Shown here in pieces: positions 1 through 14,190 of a stretch of DNA of 64,000 nt (position 1 is its first letter; each line of letters opens with the position of its first letter). Both the position numbers and the translations under genes were made by a program. The notes beneath the pieces are model-generated. The model was not told the origin of the DNA. It did not search any database and worked only from the letters and a program-made list of their open reading frames with translations. Source of the DNA: Centroberyx gerrardi (taxonomy: Eukaryota > Chordata > Actinopteri > Beryciformes > Berycidae); contig NC_136003.1 in NCBI RefSeq assembly GCF_048128805.1, forward strand, positions 21,157,340-21,221,339. The letters run 5' to 3'.

Positions 1-77
1 AGTACTTGATAATCATAGGTGTCTGTCCCTGTCTCATTACTCTTTTTTTTCACGTACATTCTCTTTTGGCGTTTCAG

Positions 78-1134
78 AGCAATGAATATCAGTGAAATTC
101 ATACTATGGGCATCCATATGCTGCCTGGCTACAGTGACCCTTATCATGGCCGCCCACTGACTAAGGGAGAGTTGGGGTGCTTCCTTTCCCACTATAACAT
201 CTGGAAAGAGGTCAGCCACATACACCATGCTTAGGCACCCCAAAAAAATAAGAAATACAACAGAAGATTTGTGACCCAGATGGATGGGTGAGTCACTGAC
301 TAATCTGTGTCTGGCCCTAGGTTGTGGAGCGGGGTCTGCACACCTCCCTGGTGATTGAAGACGACCTGCGTTTCGAGATCTTCTTTAAACGTCGCCTGAA
401 GAACTTGATGAGTGAGGTGGAGAGCGAGGGGCTGGACTGGGACCTCATGTGAGTGTGTATTATTGACACAAAGGAGATTTTTAATTTTACCTTAATTTTC
501 CTGGGTATTCAAATGCATAAACATTTCTCACACCCGTTTCTTTCTTCCAGATACATTGGTCGAAAAAGAATGCAGGTGGATCACCCAGAGAAAGCCGTGC
601 CAAATATTCACAACTTAGTGGAGGCAGACTACTCATATTGGACACTAGGCTATATGATTTCATTACAAGGTGCCAAGAAGCTCTTGAATGCAGAGCCACT
701 AAAGAGGATCTTGCCGGTGGATGAGTTTCTCCCCATCATGTTCAATAAACACCCTGTGTAAGTGTCTGTGTTTGTACATCAACTGGTAGAACTAACAAAT
801 ATTTGTGTTCAGGAGTTTTGCCAGTTTTTTGTTGTTTCTTGACATTATTCCCCCCTCTTCCCACAGCTCTGACTACATGGACCAGTTTGAGACTAGGGAC
901 CTGAAGGCCTTTTCGGCAGAGCCTCTTCTGGTGTTCCCGACCCACTACACGGGCGACACAGGCTACATCAGCGACACCGAGACCTCCACTGTGTGGGACA
1001 ACGAGAAGGTCCGTACGGACTGGGACAGAGCCCGCTCAGGCAAGACCCGGGAGCAGGCAGAGATCAGCTCAGAGGCCCAGAACTCAGACGTCCTGCAGTC
1101 CCCTCTGGACAGTACGGCACGGGACGAGCTATGA
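78..1134 (+). CDS. colgalt1: Procollagen galactosyltransferase 1, 3' part (last four exons)
   Basis: Coding exons 78-210, 321-448, 551-757 and 867-1134 join in frame (phases 1 base/0/2/2) and give the C-terminal 244 residues; earlier exons lie outside the window. The enzyme is a GT25-family glycosyltransferase of the endoplasmic reticulum that adds galactose to hydroxylysine of collagens and other collagen-domain proteins. Visible landmarks are [20 protein letters not shown], the acidic EDDLRFE motif in the second exon, [26 protein letters not shown] and [10 protein letters not shown], all close to human COLGALT1. The protein ends [11 protein letters not shown], i.e. an RDEL ER-retention signal. 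COLGALT2 is the alternative paralogue; the tail and the nearby gmip/atp13a1 favour COLGALT1. Confidence 0.93.
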
Positions 1135-2348
1135 GACGGTTCTGGACGAGAGCCTCGGGGAGATTCAGAGGAGCTTTGGGCAAACCGACGTAGTTTTTCA
1201 ATTGTCTTTCATCTTTCAAATTTCTGATTTTGCATCATCGCAAGGATGTGATATCAGAGTTTGTGGGGAGATTTAATTTATCCAGATGTGACAAGTTAAA
1301 AAGGGATCAGTTACATCTTGTATCATCATGTATTTTCTGTTGTGCTGTCCGTTTTTAGTTTTAACTTCATAAAGGCACTAGACTTGCCATTTGGAATGGC
1401 ATTTGCAGTACCCAACCTCTGTCTGTCATACAGAATGGAACCAGCAGATAATGTAATTGGACTGTTACATTTCAGTAGCTTCATTGGACAGTTGCATTTC
1501 ATTGTCTTGATTCGACAATATGCTGCAAATTGCAATCATGTTCTCTCTCAGTCTCTGAAGACTATGAATTGATTATAGCCTTATTTCACTGAGCAAAATC
1601 AAGACTGAACAAGGCAGACCTTTTAATGTCTAAAATTAACCTGTTTATTATTCTAAATGTATTTGTGTCTTGCGAAAAGACGAAGAGGAGGAAAATCTGC
1701 ATGTTTTTGCTTTACTTTGATCTTTATCATTTTCTCTTTTTAAACCTAAACATGTTTGTCATTTGCATAGTCATTAGCCAACACTTGAGATGCTTGAAGA
1801 ACAACTTTACCAAAGCAACAAAAGGCACAAGCAATTACAGCTCAGTAGCTGTCAACTCCTAATCGTTGATTTACAGTGCTGCTGTATATAGCATTGCTGT
1901 TGGGGTTTTTTATTGGCCCCGCTGCTTTTGGTTAGTTTCCAGACTAACGCCTCCAACCAGTTGCTGATGTGGTTATAGGCGAGACTGACCACAGTAAACG
2001 CCTCACACTTTGTGGTTTGGGAGGTACATGATTATAAATGGCAATTAAGTTCCCACAAAAGAGCCCTCAAAGCCAAATCCAGACTCGCCTGCTCTTAATC
2101 TTTTTCGGTTCAGTCTGAATGTGAGAGTTTTGGGTGTGCAGGACTTGATAAAAGGCCTCTGCAAAAGATAAATGTGTCAAGCTTGGATCATCATGCTTTT
2201 CTACAGGTTATTTATTGTCACAGTTTGAGCTCAGAGGGCCACACTGGACCACCTAAGAAGCTGATTTTCAGAGGCTGTTGATGCATTGAAGTGGGAGATG
2301 TTGGCCCATGGATGGACGTTGGTGCATTGTGCCTTCAAAAAGAATAAA
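1135..2348 (+). other. colgalt1: colgalt1 3' UTR with poly(A) signal
   Basis: This A/T-rich stretch follows the RDEL stop and has no supported ORF. A canonical AATAAA lies at 2343-2348, a plausible end of the transcript. The length of the 3' UTR is inferred from that signal only. Confidence 0.6.
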
Positions 2349-2369
2349 ATATTTTGTTTTTAAACATGT

Positions 2370-3333
2370 TGATTTTGTGATTAATATCTATTATCATGCT
2401 AGTATAACCAATTTTCTTTCATTGTCCCTAGCTTCACTGATGGCTTTATAAGTACACTGGACATCGTTAATAGCTCTCTGCTTTCAGGATGAATGTCTTG
2501 TGCCAGTTTAACCAGTCGGATACTGGGAAGCTGTAGGCCTTTAACAAGATGCTTATAGCTGCAAGAGACTTGAGGTAGGAGAAAAGACTCAACAGTAACA
2601 CTTGAGAACAAAGTTTACATTTTTAAAACACTGACAATTTCTTTAACAGCCCATATTGCTGATAATGTAGGAATAACCCTAGTTACTGGCAAACCCATAC
2701 ACCGACAGAGGTTTGATAAGATCATTTGCATTTACCAGGTATGGGGTTAGAAAGAAGTTCATAAAGGTTAAATAAAGGATCATCCAAAACGTATTGGCTC
2801 GGTTGGCTGCTCGTTAAAAGTCCGGTGCTCCAGAATAAACTTATAATAAAACATAGACTATCTGACGAACATTTAAGTTACAAACATTTTGATTTAATGT
2901 TGAAAAAGTTATGCATTTTTGAAGGTGTATGTTTCATATTGTAAACTATGCCTACTGCATGAGCTTCTATATATCCGTTGTGGCATGTTGTCAACCTGTT
3001 GAATCAAACGTCTCTTTTGAGTTGAGATCGATTTCCCACTGCAGCTGGTCAGGAAGTGTAGGCAGCTGTAGCCTGTTGGATAGTCTGGACCCCATTAGCC
3101 TAATATTAGCCACTCGGGCTATTTGTTTGTATTCATCAATGCAGAATAAATAACATTGGCCTACAGTGATTTCATAAATTTCCATGTGTTTTCATGCATA
3201 TTTTAATTGTCCAGACATTTCAGCCTCCTGGATCATCTCCATGCCCGAAGTTAATACCGTCGACATTTGAATTCTGACTGCTGTGGAGAAATATTCCAGA
3301 CAGTGAGAACCGAGAGCGACAAGACTGTCAGGT

Positions 3334-3377
<44 letters not shown>

Positions 3378-5690
3378 TCACATTGACACAAACACACACC
3401 CACACTAGCTAAATGAAATAGAAACATGTATTTCTATCCAAACCAATATTATAACTTAACATAAGTGACCAAACCAGTACATTTAAGAGGTGCAATGGAA
3501 CCCCCCAACCCCTCCAACAACATCTAAAAAAAAAAAAAGAAGAAGAAATTGCATGGAGCTGTGTATTATAATAAACTGCTTTCTAGAAAATCCTCTGTTC
3601 CTGTTCTTTTATATATAGCTGTGTCTGCAAATCCAGCCGTGCTTAAGTTGCTTTGAACACGACTCAAACTCTGAACACGCAGTAGTTCTTCAGGAGGTGG
3701 CTTGCCTGGCAAAATCCTACATCTAATTTTAACATAACTGGGGTGTTGTGTTTGCTGGAATTGAAGGAGAATGCCATTTTCTACAGTTCAGATGGATATA
3801 AATTATGCCAATCTGTTGTAAAAATGCAAGAAAGTGGCCTTAAACAGCCCTTCTTGGGACCTCACTCAAAATTTTGGTCTGCCAACAGCCCTGCCAACAC
3901 AAATCTTGTATATTGGCTAACTTCAACATAACTTAAAACCAACAGTAATTATACTAGTAGACTCCTACATAGCCGATTATTGCCTAACTTAAACACAATA
4001 TCTCAAAACCAGCAATTATACCAGCAGACTCCTGTAACACATTGATGGAGACATCTGCGTCTGCAGTATAGGACTTCTAGTGGTCTGCGCAAAAAAATGC
4101 ACCTTTAAATCACAAAAAATTAAACTAACCAATCTTCTCAACCTTGCCAGTGTACAAAACACACGACAGGCCTCATCAAACACAACAAACCTTCCCTCTG
4201 TCCCACAAAAGCTTAATGAACTACCACCATAACTACAATACAATCAATAACTCCTCAGCTAGACAAATGTTTGATACATAAAAATAATACATTGCATCTT
4301 TATCATAAAAGACTGAAAGAGAGAAAAAATATATACTAACTCTAAGTAAAGCATAAATAAAATAGCCAATGTAACACTGTTATTCCAAGTAATCACAAAC
4401 TGCTCAAGCTTGTTTCAACCTTATCAGATCTTCCCACCTAATATTCACAATGAATTATTAAATTAATTGATTCATAATGAAGATTGACCCTCTCAGCTAC
4501 TGAAGCACACTTTGTTCCACACGCTTTATTAAACTTATTTCCAGTAATCATTAGCCTACATTTCAATTGCACTATAATAAATGACATTATAAATACATTT
4601 TGCTGTTCTCTATCTAACAGATTAGAGGTTTTGTCTGGATCCACTCTGACTCTTGTTTCATTATTGTCTGAGACTCTCACAGCTGACCAACATGTACAGT
4701 ACGTAGCACTGAGCTAGTGTTCACTTGTTCTATCTGGGCCGCCCTCAAGGTGTCATCATTTTACTGGTAGGCTTCTTCAGCTGTCACCTACTTAAGTGAG
4801 AGTTTTTCAATAAAACCAGTTGGAGGAAGTCTTGCAAGAGGTTTGGTTTCTGGGCAAAAGCCCTGTCACTTCAGATTATTGGTCTTGGGTAACACTTCAC
4901 ACTAAGTGGTTCTCAAAGTGCAGTCCAGGGCTTTAAAAAGGTCCTAAGGAGTCCTAGGCAAAGTGAGATATTTTAATTTCACAGTTTACTCTCCCCACTG
5001 TTATTTCCATACATAAACATAAACATTATGTAATTATTTCCAAAGTCATCTCTAACAAAAAGAATATTTGCAGACAGGGAGTAGGGACAAAACCCATTTC
5101 ATCTCATTCTGCAGAAATTCAAAATTTGCTCATTAAACAAAGAATTTGAAATTGATTTTCCACCATCTTTCCCCCCACCAGTCTCTGTATTTTAAAACCA
5201 GTCCATTTAATTTTGCTCAAAAGCATCACCCCATCTTCTAACACCTTGCTGTCCAAACTGTGCAGTATGCGCGTTGACAGGATCCACAGCGAGACACTGA
5301 AGTCACACATTTTATTTTTACAAAGACCAGGCAGCATAAACACAGTGGCACCATCTCACTATGTATGGTGTGATAGTGTAGGTGTGGCCTACAGTGACAG
5401 CGAGATACACTTCCTCTTCCCATGGTGGTGGAAACATATTGGCCAACCTCCACTCCTCGAGAGGAAGATCATTTTGAGAAGCAGAAAGCTTAGCGAGCCC
5501 AGGAGTTGCACGCTAATAATTTACCATAAGCGTGTCTCTGAGGTTGCGTACATATTTCGGTCAAGATTTCCTGTCCACCCCCCTATCTCCCCTCCCTCCG
5601 CTCCCCCCCGGCTGGCTGTTGCTTTATGTGTCTGGTGCTCTGACCTCAGGACAGGTGATGTGCCGGTAGGACTGGTAGGGCCTGCTGCTG
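2370..5690. other. Intergenic, colgalt1 to gmip; decayed repeats
   Basis: No coding exon is supported here. There is a (CA)n run at 3334-3374. About 3925-4035 holds two degenerate direct copies of a 75-bp unit (aaaaccaacagtaattatac, then aaaaccagcaattataccag, each followed by agactcct). A hAT-like relic, tggttctcaaagtgcagtcc, lies near 4908-4927. The gmip promoter must lie towards the right end, but I see no clear TATA box or CpG island. Confidence 0.5.
3334..3374. repeat. (CA)n microsatellite
   Basis: Uninterrupted CA dinucleotides, about 20 units, in the colgalt1-gmip spacer. Confidence 0.95.
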
Positions 5691-5706
5691 TGCTGACAGT
5701 GTAGAA

Positions 5707-7460
5707 ATGGAAGAAGATCAAGTGCCAGACAAGGACTCCTCCCAAGCCACAGGTGAGCGCCAAGAAGAAGTGAGACAGTGTGGGATGAAATGTTTGAAGA
5801 AGTGCAGCATTTCACTTCATATGTACGCCGCGTTGTCTGCCATTCTTACATGTGATTTAATAGTTTATTTTTAGAGAATTGTGTTTTGTTTTAGAGACCT
5901 TTTTTCCTTTCTTCATGAGTTCAGTTTGTTCTCGGGCACCATTCTGACACGATACTGTGTGTGCGGGCATGTATGTGTGCCTGGTTTTGCGTTTGTTAAT
6001 GTGTGTGTGTGTGTGCATGTGCGTGTGTGTGTATCAGGGTGTCAGGGTGTTTGTGGTTGCGCGCTACATCCTCCCAGTCAGTGCAGGATTGGTGAACTCT
6101 TCCTCCATTTTGACACATTCTGTGGCCGTCCTCTTTGTGTCACTTCTGTATTTACATTTAACAGGACATGGCTGTCTTTAAACATCATGAAAAACAAATA
6201 ATAGAATATGAACTAAAAAGATCATTAAGATTGGCGTGAGGCTTGGAGGAATTTGTAAAATAGCAATACTAATAACCCAGCTCACTACAGTGTGTTGTAA
6301 TTTTGGAAACTAGAGAGGAAATTGTGAAGGAAATACACATCTAACTAGAACTTTTAACAATATGTTCCTTTTCAGGTGATGTAAACTTAATACTTGAATG
6401 CAGAATTATTTGCAATAATTACAATGATTGCAAATGTAAAACAAAACAGGATCATTCATTCATTTGAACATAGTGACATTTGTTTCATTATCTGACTAGA
6501 AGACTGTGGGTTCATGCTTTGCTGGAGCATCTCACCTGCCTCTCAGAAGCACTGCTGATGTGAAAAAACAAGGACTTTCTGTACTCATTACAGAACATGA
6601 CACAAATTGCAAGCAGGATGTGGTTGACCTAAATGGAGACGGTCTCTGAGAGAGAGAAAGAGTGATTGGTTTTCCTCATGCGTTACATCTGTTGTAAGTC
6701 GGCAGTAGTTTAACCTTTTTGCATGCTCCAGAGAGTGAAACACCAGCTACACAGTAGGAGCACAAAAGGTTGAGGTTTTGTTATCAGAATGCACCACAGT
6801 TCCTCATTGTCTCCTAGTTCATGTTGGCGTTCAGTGAAAGGCTAATTTTTCTCAAAAACTGCTATCAGATATCACTGAATGAGCAGAACAGAGTGGCATC
6901 TCTTTTGTGTATATTTAACACAGTTATTTCTCTACAAGCATATTCTGTTTACAGTCTATTTTACTTGTTGCATTCACCAAGTTTGGGAAATATATATTCT
7001 ACATTTTATACATTTAGCTGATATTTTTTGCAGATCAGCTTACAATAAGTACAACAGTAGAATAAGCTTCAATTCCCATATCACCAACATTGCAGGCGAC
7101 CAATAGGAAGTAGCGGCCTGAGTCAGACCCACAGTGCCATGACAATAGAATAACAGATGCAACAACATATTCCTATTTGTCTTGTCACATAAAAAAAACA
7201 AAAAAAAAAAACAGGCAATTTCAGTAGTTTGAGGATGACAAAAGTGTTACAAGCCAGTCTCTGCAAAATGTAAAGTCAACACAAAGTCAAATGTTTCCAG
7301 CTAATGTTTTGGGCACTCACACTTTCCAGACCTTTAACACATTTAAAACTCAAAGCTCTTTTTATTTCACCACAACGACTTTTACAGACTCGGTTTTGGC
7401 CATAAAGTTTACACACTTCTGTTTATAGAAAGAGAGTGTCGAGATAAAGTGTTTGTGTGC

Positions 7461-7514
<54 letters not shown>

Positions 7515-10500
7515 ATGCGTTTGTGTGTGTGTGTGTGTGCGTGCGTGCAGGCGTGCGTGCGTGTGTGTGTGTTTTGGGTGGGGATCTCAGTTGACGCCTC
7601 AAGAATTTCTACACTGGTATTCTGCATGACATAAATGGTAAGACTAACTTATTACTTTATATGACAGTTATCAAATTGTCTATTTCTCTTTGCAGATGTG
7701 AAGAAGGTCCCGCATAAATCTGAAACCAAGCGATACAGTGAGATCTTCCGAGACTTTGATAACCTTGAACTATCCTTAGTCTCTTGGTAAGTATGACAAA
7801 TGAAAATGTGGGTGCTGCCAAGAGTTTCTATTATCTCATGCATTTCTCCGCCTCTTCAGATTGACCTAAATTGTTTTCACTGCAAAACACAGCGGCTTGT
7901 GAGGTGTCATTCAAATTGCATTACATTTGGCTGATCATAGGATCCCATACAGTATGAAACTCCATTGACAAACATCTTATTCAATCCAAAACCATAATCC
8001 ATCAATGTGAACTGAGCCAGCTATGCTTTATTTCTAGATGTAGCTTCTTTCAGACAGCAAGTTCCTGGAAAAGTCATGTTTTAATCAATGCCCTCGGCAG
8101 GAATGAAGTTTTTCTTAGCTGTAAACTTAATCTACCCTTATTTTATGAAAACCACTGAAAACCACTCCTTTTGTAGGAGCGCATCAGTCCAAGCATCACG
8201 ACTTTCCCTCAAATCATAAAAACAAAACTATGCAATGGGAAATGGCCTAGAAGTACATTTTTGCAAATTAGCTGAATATGAAAAACTCCGGGATTTCCCT
8301 ATGAATGTTTTGAACTTAAGGTATCCGTGTGCCAGAACAATCAGTCCATCAAGTGTAGTCTGTGTGTTGCATACATCACTCTGGCAGACTTGTACATGGT
8401 AGCGTAGTTGCAGGAAAATGGAGTGTTTGTATATATGTTCCTCCAAAAGCCCCTGAGCCTTTTTAGGTATTGCTATTTGACTGTGCATGTATCTGTCCCT
8501 ATGCATTCTTTCTGTATTTAGTGCAGGGGAGGAGCTGCTGCCAGACCCAGACTCGCAGTCCATAACAGATTCCATCTCTACAGAAACCACAGAGCAGCAT
8601 GATGTGTCTGTAAGGGATCAATATCTGCTTAATAGACAGAATTATCAATTATATCTGGTTTTAAGGCTCAGCTCTGTTACTGAAATTACTGATGTTGCTG
8701 ATGCCAGATACATAGTTGATTTCTTAGAAAGCCACTGACCTAACATTGTTGTGTTTTTTGGTGATACAGTGATGCATTTAGTAAGGCTCTGTATTTCTCT
8801 CAACAGTGTGAAGATGCCTTGGCCACAGAAATAGATGGAAATCTATCAGGTATAGTTGTGTGTGTGTGTGTGTGTGTGTGTGTAGGAGTAAGTTAAAGAG
8901 ATGCCTGTGTGCACTTGTGTGTGGGTGAGGGAGTGTGTGCATATGTATGTCTAGTTGATATGTAAAAGCACTGAGCTCCCAAGAGGTCATTAAAGATGAG
9001 CGGGCCGGAGCCGGTGTCAGTCTGTGACAGTCCGTAAAGTGTCTTCTTCAACCTTTTGTGTTGTTTTCACATAATTAGTTGCATGGACTAATTGCCCTGT
9101 TCTAACAAGATTAGGATAAGGGTAGAGGATTAGAGCGGGAGGCAGCTGCTCTCAGTTTTTACCTCAGACACAAGAAGAAGACAGAGGGGACTGGAGAAAG
9201 GAGAGCAAGAGAGAAATGTGAGGCGTGGCGCCAGTTAGAGTCGTGTTATGTAGGCAGTGAGTCCAAGAGAAAGAGAAATGGAAAAACAGTAGGCCTCTTA
9301 ACCAGCCATTTCAACTGGATGTATATAAACAGGGAGTCAGCGCCAAATACATTGACCTCAGTTTGACCCAAATTATAGGTATTCACAGTACGCAGTAGAG
9401 ATTAGGGATTACAGAGACAGATAGCGTTTAAATAACACAGCGGCCGTAGAAGCAGCCCTGGAGTCTGAGCTAGCAGAGTAAACACAGAGCTCTAAATCTC
9501 TGTGTCCTCTTAAGGTCCTCCACCGGCCTTAAATATCCAACCATACCTGCACCTCCTGCTCCTGCTCCCTCCTCCTATAACCTGATCTCTAATCAGCCTA
9601 ATGAAGACGCAAAGGGGGGGAGGGCGGTTCTGCTGGTAGAGGGGTCACTCACGCTGTGGCCTGTTGCATGTAATGCCAGCTATCAGTTTGTGTAGATATT
9701 GATCCGCTGATCTGTGTATGGGTACATTTCATATTATGTGAAAGCGGAAGCAGTTGATCAGCAGCAGTACAGGCACTCAGTCCGTACATATTCTCTGTAC
9801 TCAATCACCCTGAGATTTCGTCCGGTCTTGTTTGATCTACTCCCATTGGTTGGGATTGGCCACCCACCAGCCCCTTATCTCCCCCCACCCGGCCAGTCAG
9901 GCACTCTGTCACACACCAGGAGGTAAACCTCACTCGACTCGACTCTAAAGCCCGTCACTCCACAATCTGTGCCTGTCCGGGATAATCCCCAATCCCAGCG
10001 CAGGAGGCTCTCGGCATGGGACAGCGCCAAATCTACTGGGAGGCTGTGTTCCGAAAGTGCTGAGAGCCATCCTTAAAATGAGACTTAGACTGAAAGAGGT
10101 CAACCTGGCACGCAATCTGGCCCGCAAATCCATAATGGATTTCTTCTGGTATTGCCAGTTTTCTTGCGTGTGGATTTTGCCTGCAGATGGACTTGAAAAG
10201 ATCAGCCTGGTTGGATTCTTTTTACCACTCTAACTGGATTTGGCTTCTGTGTCAGAGAACAGAGGAGAAGAGAATCTGTCTGTTCTTAAAGTGAGGAACT
10301 TGAAAGAGAAGTTGCAGTCTTTCCTTCTGAGAACGCATGTTTGGTTTTTCAGACAAAAGATCGCTTGATACTTGGAACTGGACTGTGGTACTTTTTGAAG
10401 AAGTGAAAGTATTTGTCTGCTCTATCACACGCAGCTTCAGGAAAAAAGGGAAGATGCGTTTTAATAGATTTTGGCTAAGTGACAGACGCTGACGTTCATT

Positions 10501-13500
10501 TGCAAAAGGTGTGCTGGAAGAGGAAAAACAGAGAGGCAAAGAGGAAAGTGTGAGAGTGGTAGCGAGAGGGAGGGAGAGACCACATGATCATTGCAGGACT
10601 GTTACACATCATCCGCTCTGTGTCGGCGTGAGTCAGAGAGGAAGAAGCAGAGCAGAGTTCAGGGTGGTTGTCATACCAACACCCTGCCTGCCTGACCACA
10701 GTAGAGCGGTGGCTTGTGGCTGATACAGCACACTGGCACCGACTGGTTTTGGTGACTCTCCTCTCAGACCGGGGACTTGTCTCTCTAACCGAGGAGCGTT
10801 CAGCAGGTGTGAGAGGGAGGGAGGGAGGGGAGCCGGCCAGAGAAAGGAAGAGGGGAGAGGAGGGGAAGTTATTGAGCTAGATCCCTCTTTCCTGGGTCCT
10901 TAGAAGCTCTTCTCTCTCAGGTCACATCCCCATCTGTGTTGACTGGAAGAGTCTGGATTGGATAAGGAATTTCTTGCCAACAAATGCGATTTCCACATGG
11001 CGCTTCAAGACAGCTGGCTATACATCCATCGTGCTGGATACATGGAATAGATACATACAGTGCGCTGAGACCCGTTGGAAAACCACAGGACTTTTATTCT
11101 GAAGACCGACTATGACTTGTCATATGCAGTCATTGTTTCCTATATTGGGTTTGTGTATACCGTTTTTCAAAAGTGACATCTGATTTTTGATTATAATTTT
11201 TTTGACCGGTAAAGTATGTAAGCGTACATTATACCGAGAGTTGGTTTTAGTTTTAAATCCAGCTTCCTAGGAAACGGGGGGCTGTCACTGCAGAGTAGGG
11301 GGGAGAAGCTGTGGGCTTTAGCCACTGGGACGCTGTGTTGTCCGGAGGTACGGCTCCAGGTACCCAGAGCCCGCAGTGATGCTGATGTACTCCCTCTCAG
11401 CCCAGGATGCTGACCTGGCCCTCTGTCGCTGCGAGGGCGGAGTGGAGACGGCCCTGCAGTACGCCAAGATGTGGTGCCGCTACGCCAAAGACCTCCTGGC
11501 CTGGATGGAGAAGAGAATCAGTCTGGGTGAGTGAAAACCTCATGGCTCCAGTTTTGGTGATTTTCATGTTTTCGCTTAATTAAAGGATTACAGGACTCCT
11601 CTGTTGGTTGAGAAAATTCTCACAACTCTTGGGCTTATGAAACCTTTTCAACTTGTATTGGATAACATCAAAAATGCATTGTCAGGGCTGTTTTTCTTAG
11701 TTCCTGAAAAGTTGCCATTTTGGAGATACAAGGTTTTCTCCGGACAAGCAATGATATGCTGCTGAGTAAGGGCAATGATAACACAGCGATGCAAAATCTA
11801 TATTTATATACATTTTGGGAAAAACTCTATGTCACATTCATCATTCAGTATGTGTTAAATATAGAGGATGCAGGGCATGAAAATCATTCTGTCAACCATG
11901 GAGTTTAGTTACCTACTATTCTTTAAAAAGTACCATAATTTGTGTAAATTTTGGGCTATCTATCATTTTCTAAGAGTCGGTGTCAATTTTTTCAATCTCA
12001 TTTTGTAAAGAAACTCTTTAATCAGAAACATGATTGTGTCCTTGCATGTAAACACTAATGTTTCAGTTCAAAGACAACACATGCAATATACACAAGGCAT
12101 GTGTACTCAGCCGGTATTAAGCCTGTCCTTTGAAAGCACTATCTGGACCTGAGGAATCACCACATTGTGTTTCCTAGATAGTTACAGCAGGTGTCTATAT
12201 GATTCAACAGGATTTGTTTATTTGGGACTGTAATTACAGCTAGAGGCATGGTTCTTAAAAGCCACCAGGCACACCCACAGTCCTAGAAAAGACAACAGAC
12301 TAAACCAGACCAACACAGAGAGTTACTGCATGTTATTCATCTATAAGAGGGTCAGCAGACCTCAGGAGAGCAGAATCCCGCTCCATAACTTCCATCTATG
12401 TAGAACCAATACTACAGGCACGCTGGAAGATTGACCACCATGCCTTAACCTGCCATAGCAAGGCCTGTCTGTATAGTGCCGCTCAGTGAGGGTGTCTGCG
12501 GGCGGTGCAGTCACCCCAGTAAACACTACAGAGGGAAAGGATTAGAGGGCAGATTAGCAGGCCACAGCAGGGTGATGGAGATGATGGGGTGCAGAGACAG
12601 AGATTATCCTGGCATCAGCCTGCACAGGTGCCTACGGCCCGCTCTCTGCCTGCTGCCGGGACCAGGCATGCGAGTCTATTGGCAGCAATCACAGAGAGAG
12701 CAACAGGAGAGGCCCACAGCTAGAGCAGCAGTGTTTGGTAACAGCAATAGATGACTAATGCTGGGTGGAGCTCAGTCCCACACTGCTCTGTATTACTCAG
12801 AGAGTAACAGAGAATACAGCAACACTGTAGATCAGCTAAAGTCGTAACAGTATTTATTGTTGTCCATTTTTTAAAACTCCACTGAACACCCCTGTCCAGT
12901 CAAATCAGCAGTAAATACAGAGTAGCCTCTAGTGTCAGGTTGTGACCACTGATGCTAAAGAGCAATCAGATTATCAATATGGATGCAGCCTAAATGATAT
13001 GGAGCAGCATTCAGCATTTAGCGTAGCGAGACCGAGTATGGATTTGGATAATGGAATAGTGATGTTGATCAGTCAAGTCCTGCCTGTGCTCCGGGAGTTT
13101 TGATGAGCTTTCCAGCAAAAGTCATGGTTCTCTAAATGGGGTCATAGGTTTGGTTATATCACCCAATGGGTCTAAAATAGAACACGCCAAAGCCCCAAGC
13201 ACCATATTGATATGTACCAACTAAAAGCATTAGTCATGTCTAATATTGTGGGTCCTGTTATTTCCCAGTCTATTTAATTTTCCATGATGCTCCTAGCTTG
13301 TCCTACTTAGACCTTATGTACAGTAATCTTGCAAGTAACGTCATGCCAAAGAAAACTGACTCATGATGTTTGTTTACAGAACAAGAATTTGCAAAAAACA
13401 TAATGAAGGCAGCTGAAGGAGCAAAGTCCTGTGTGGCTCAGCAGGTAAGGCTTTGTATACTGGGTGGGTAGGGTGTGTGGCAGTGTTTAGAAAGTTTTAA

Positions 13501-14159
13501 CACTCTTATGGAATACGCAGCCATATTTACCAGGGTTGGGGACATTCATGAATTGAATTGAGAATGGTAAATTCCAATTCAATTCCTGGAGTTGGAATTG
13601 GAATTAGAATTGCACCCAGCCCTAAGGAAACAGAATTGGAATTTAATTGGAATGACAAGAAACAGAATTGAATTCCATTGAATTCCATGAAATTGCACTT
13701 TAAGAGATTTTGTCTTGACTTGCTAAACATAAATCAAAAAGACAGTTGAAAGACACCTGAAAGGTACCTTTAACATTTTATGATATTCACTACTGATAAT
13801 ATATAACACTATGTGTAATCTCAGATATGTAAGAAAAAACAACAAAAACATGTAATTTCATTGAATTAAATTCAACTTAATTAAATTCCAATTCTGTTTC
13901 CTGTAGGTGTTTTCAAATTTCAAATCCAATTCCAATTCTTCAGTCGAATTGGAATTGATGAGTTCATTCATGAATTGACTCCCACCCTGATATTTACTGT
14001 AGAAAAGCTGTCTAAAATTGTTCAATGGCGTTCTTGCCTGGGCAGGATATGATGCCTCTACAGTACATCTACACCATGGCCCTGGAGCAAGACATAAAGA
14101 ACAGCCTGGCCTCCAGACAGACTTCAGAACTGCTACAACAGCGCTGTTACCAAGTAAAG

Positions 14160-14190
<31 letters not shown>

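Noticed and set aside
7409-7634. Open frames over GT/CA, GA/CT tracts (also 26516, 28987, 33851, 37218, 38075 and others)
   Set aside because: They are translations of simple repeats and have no gene-like flanks.
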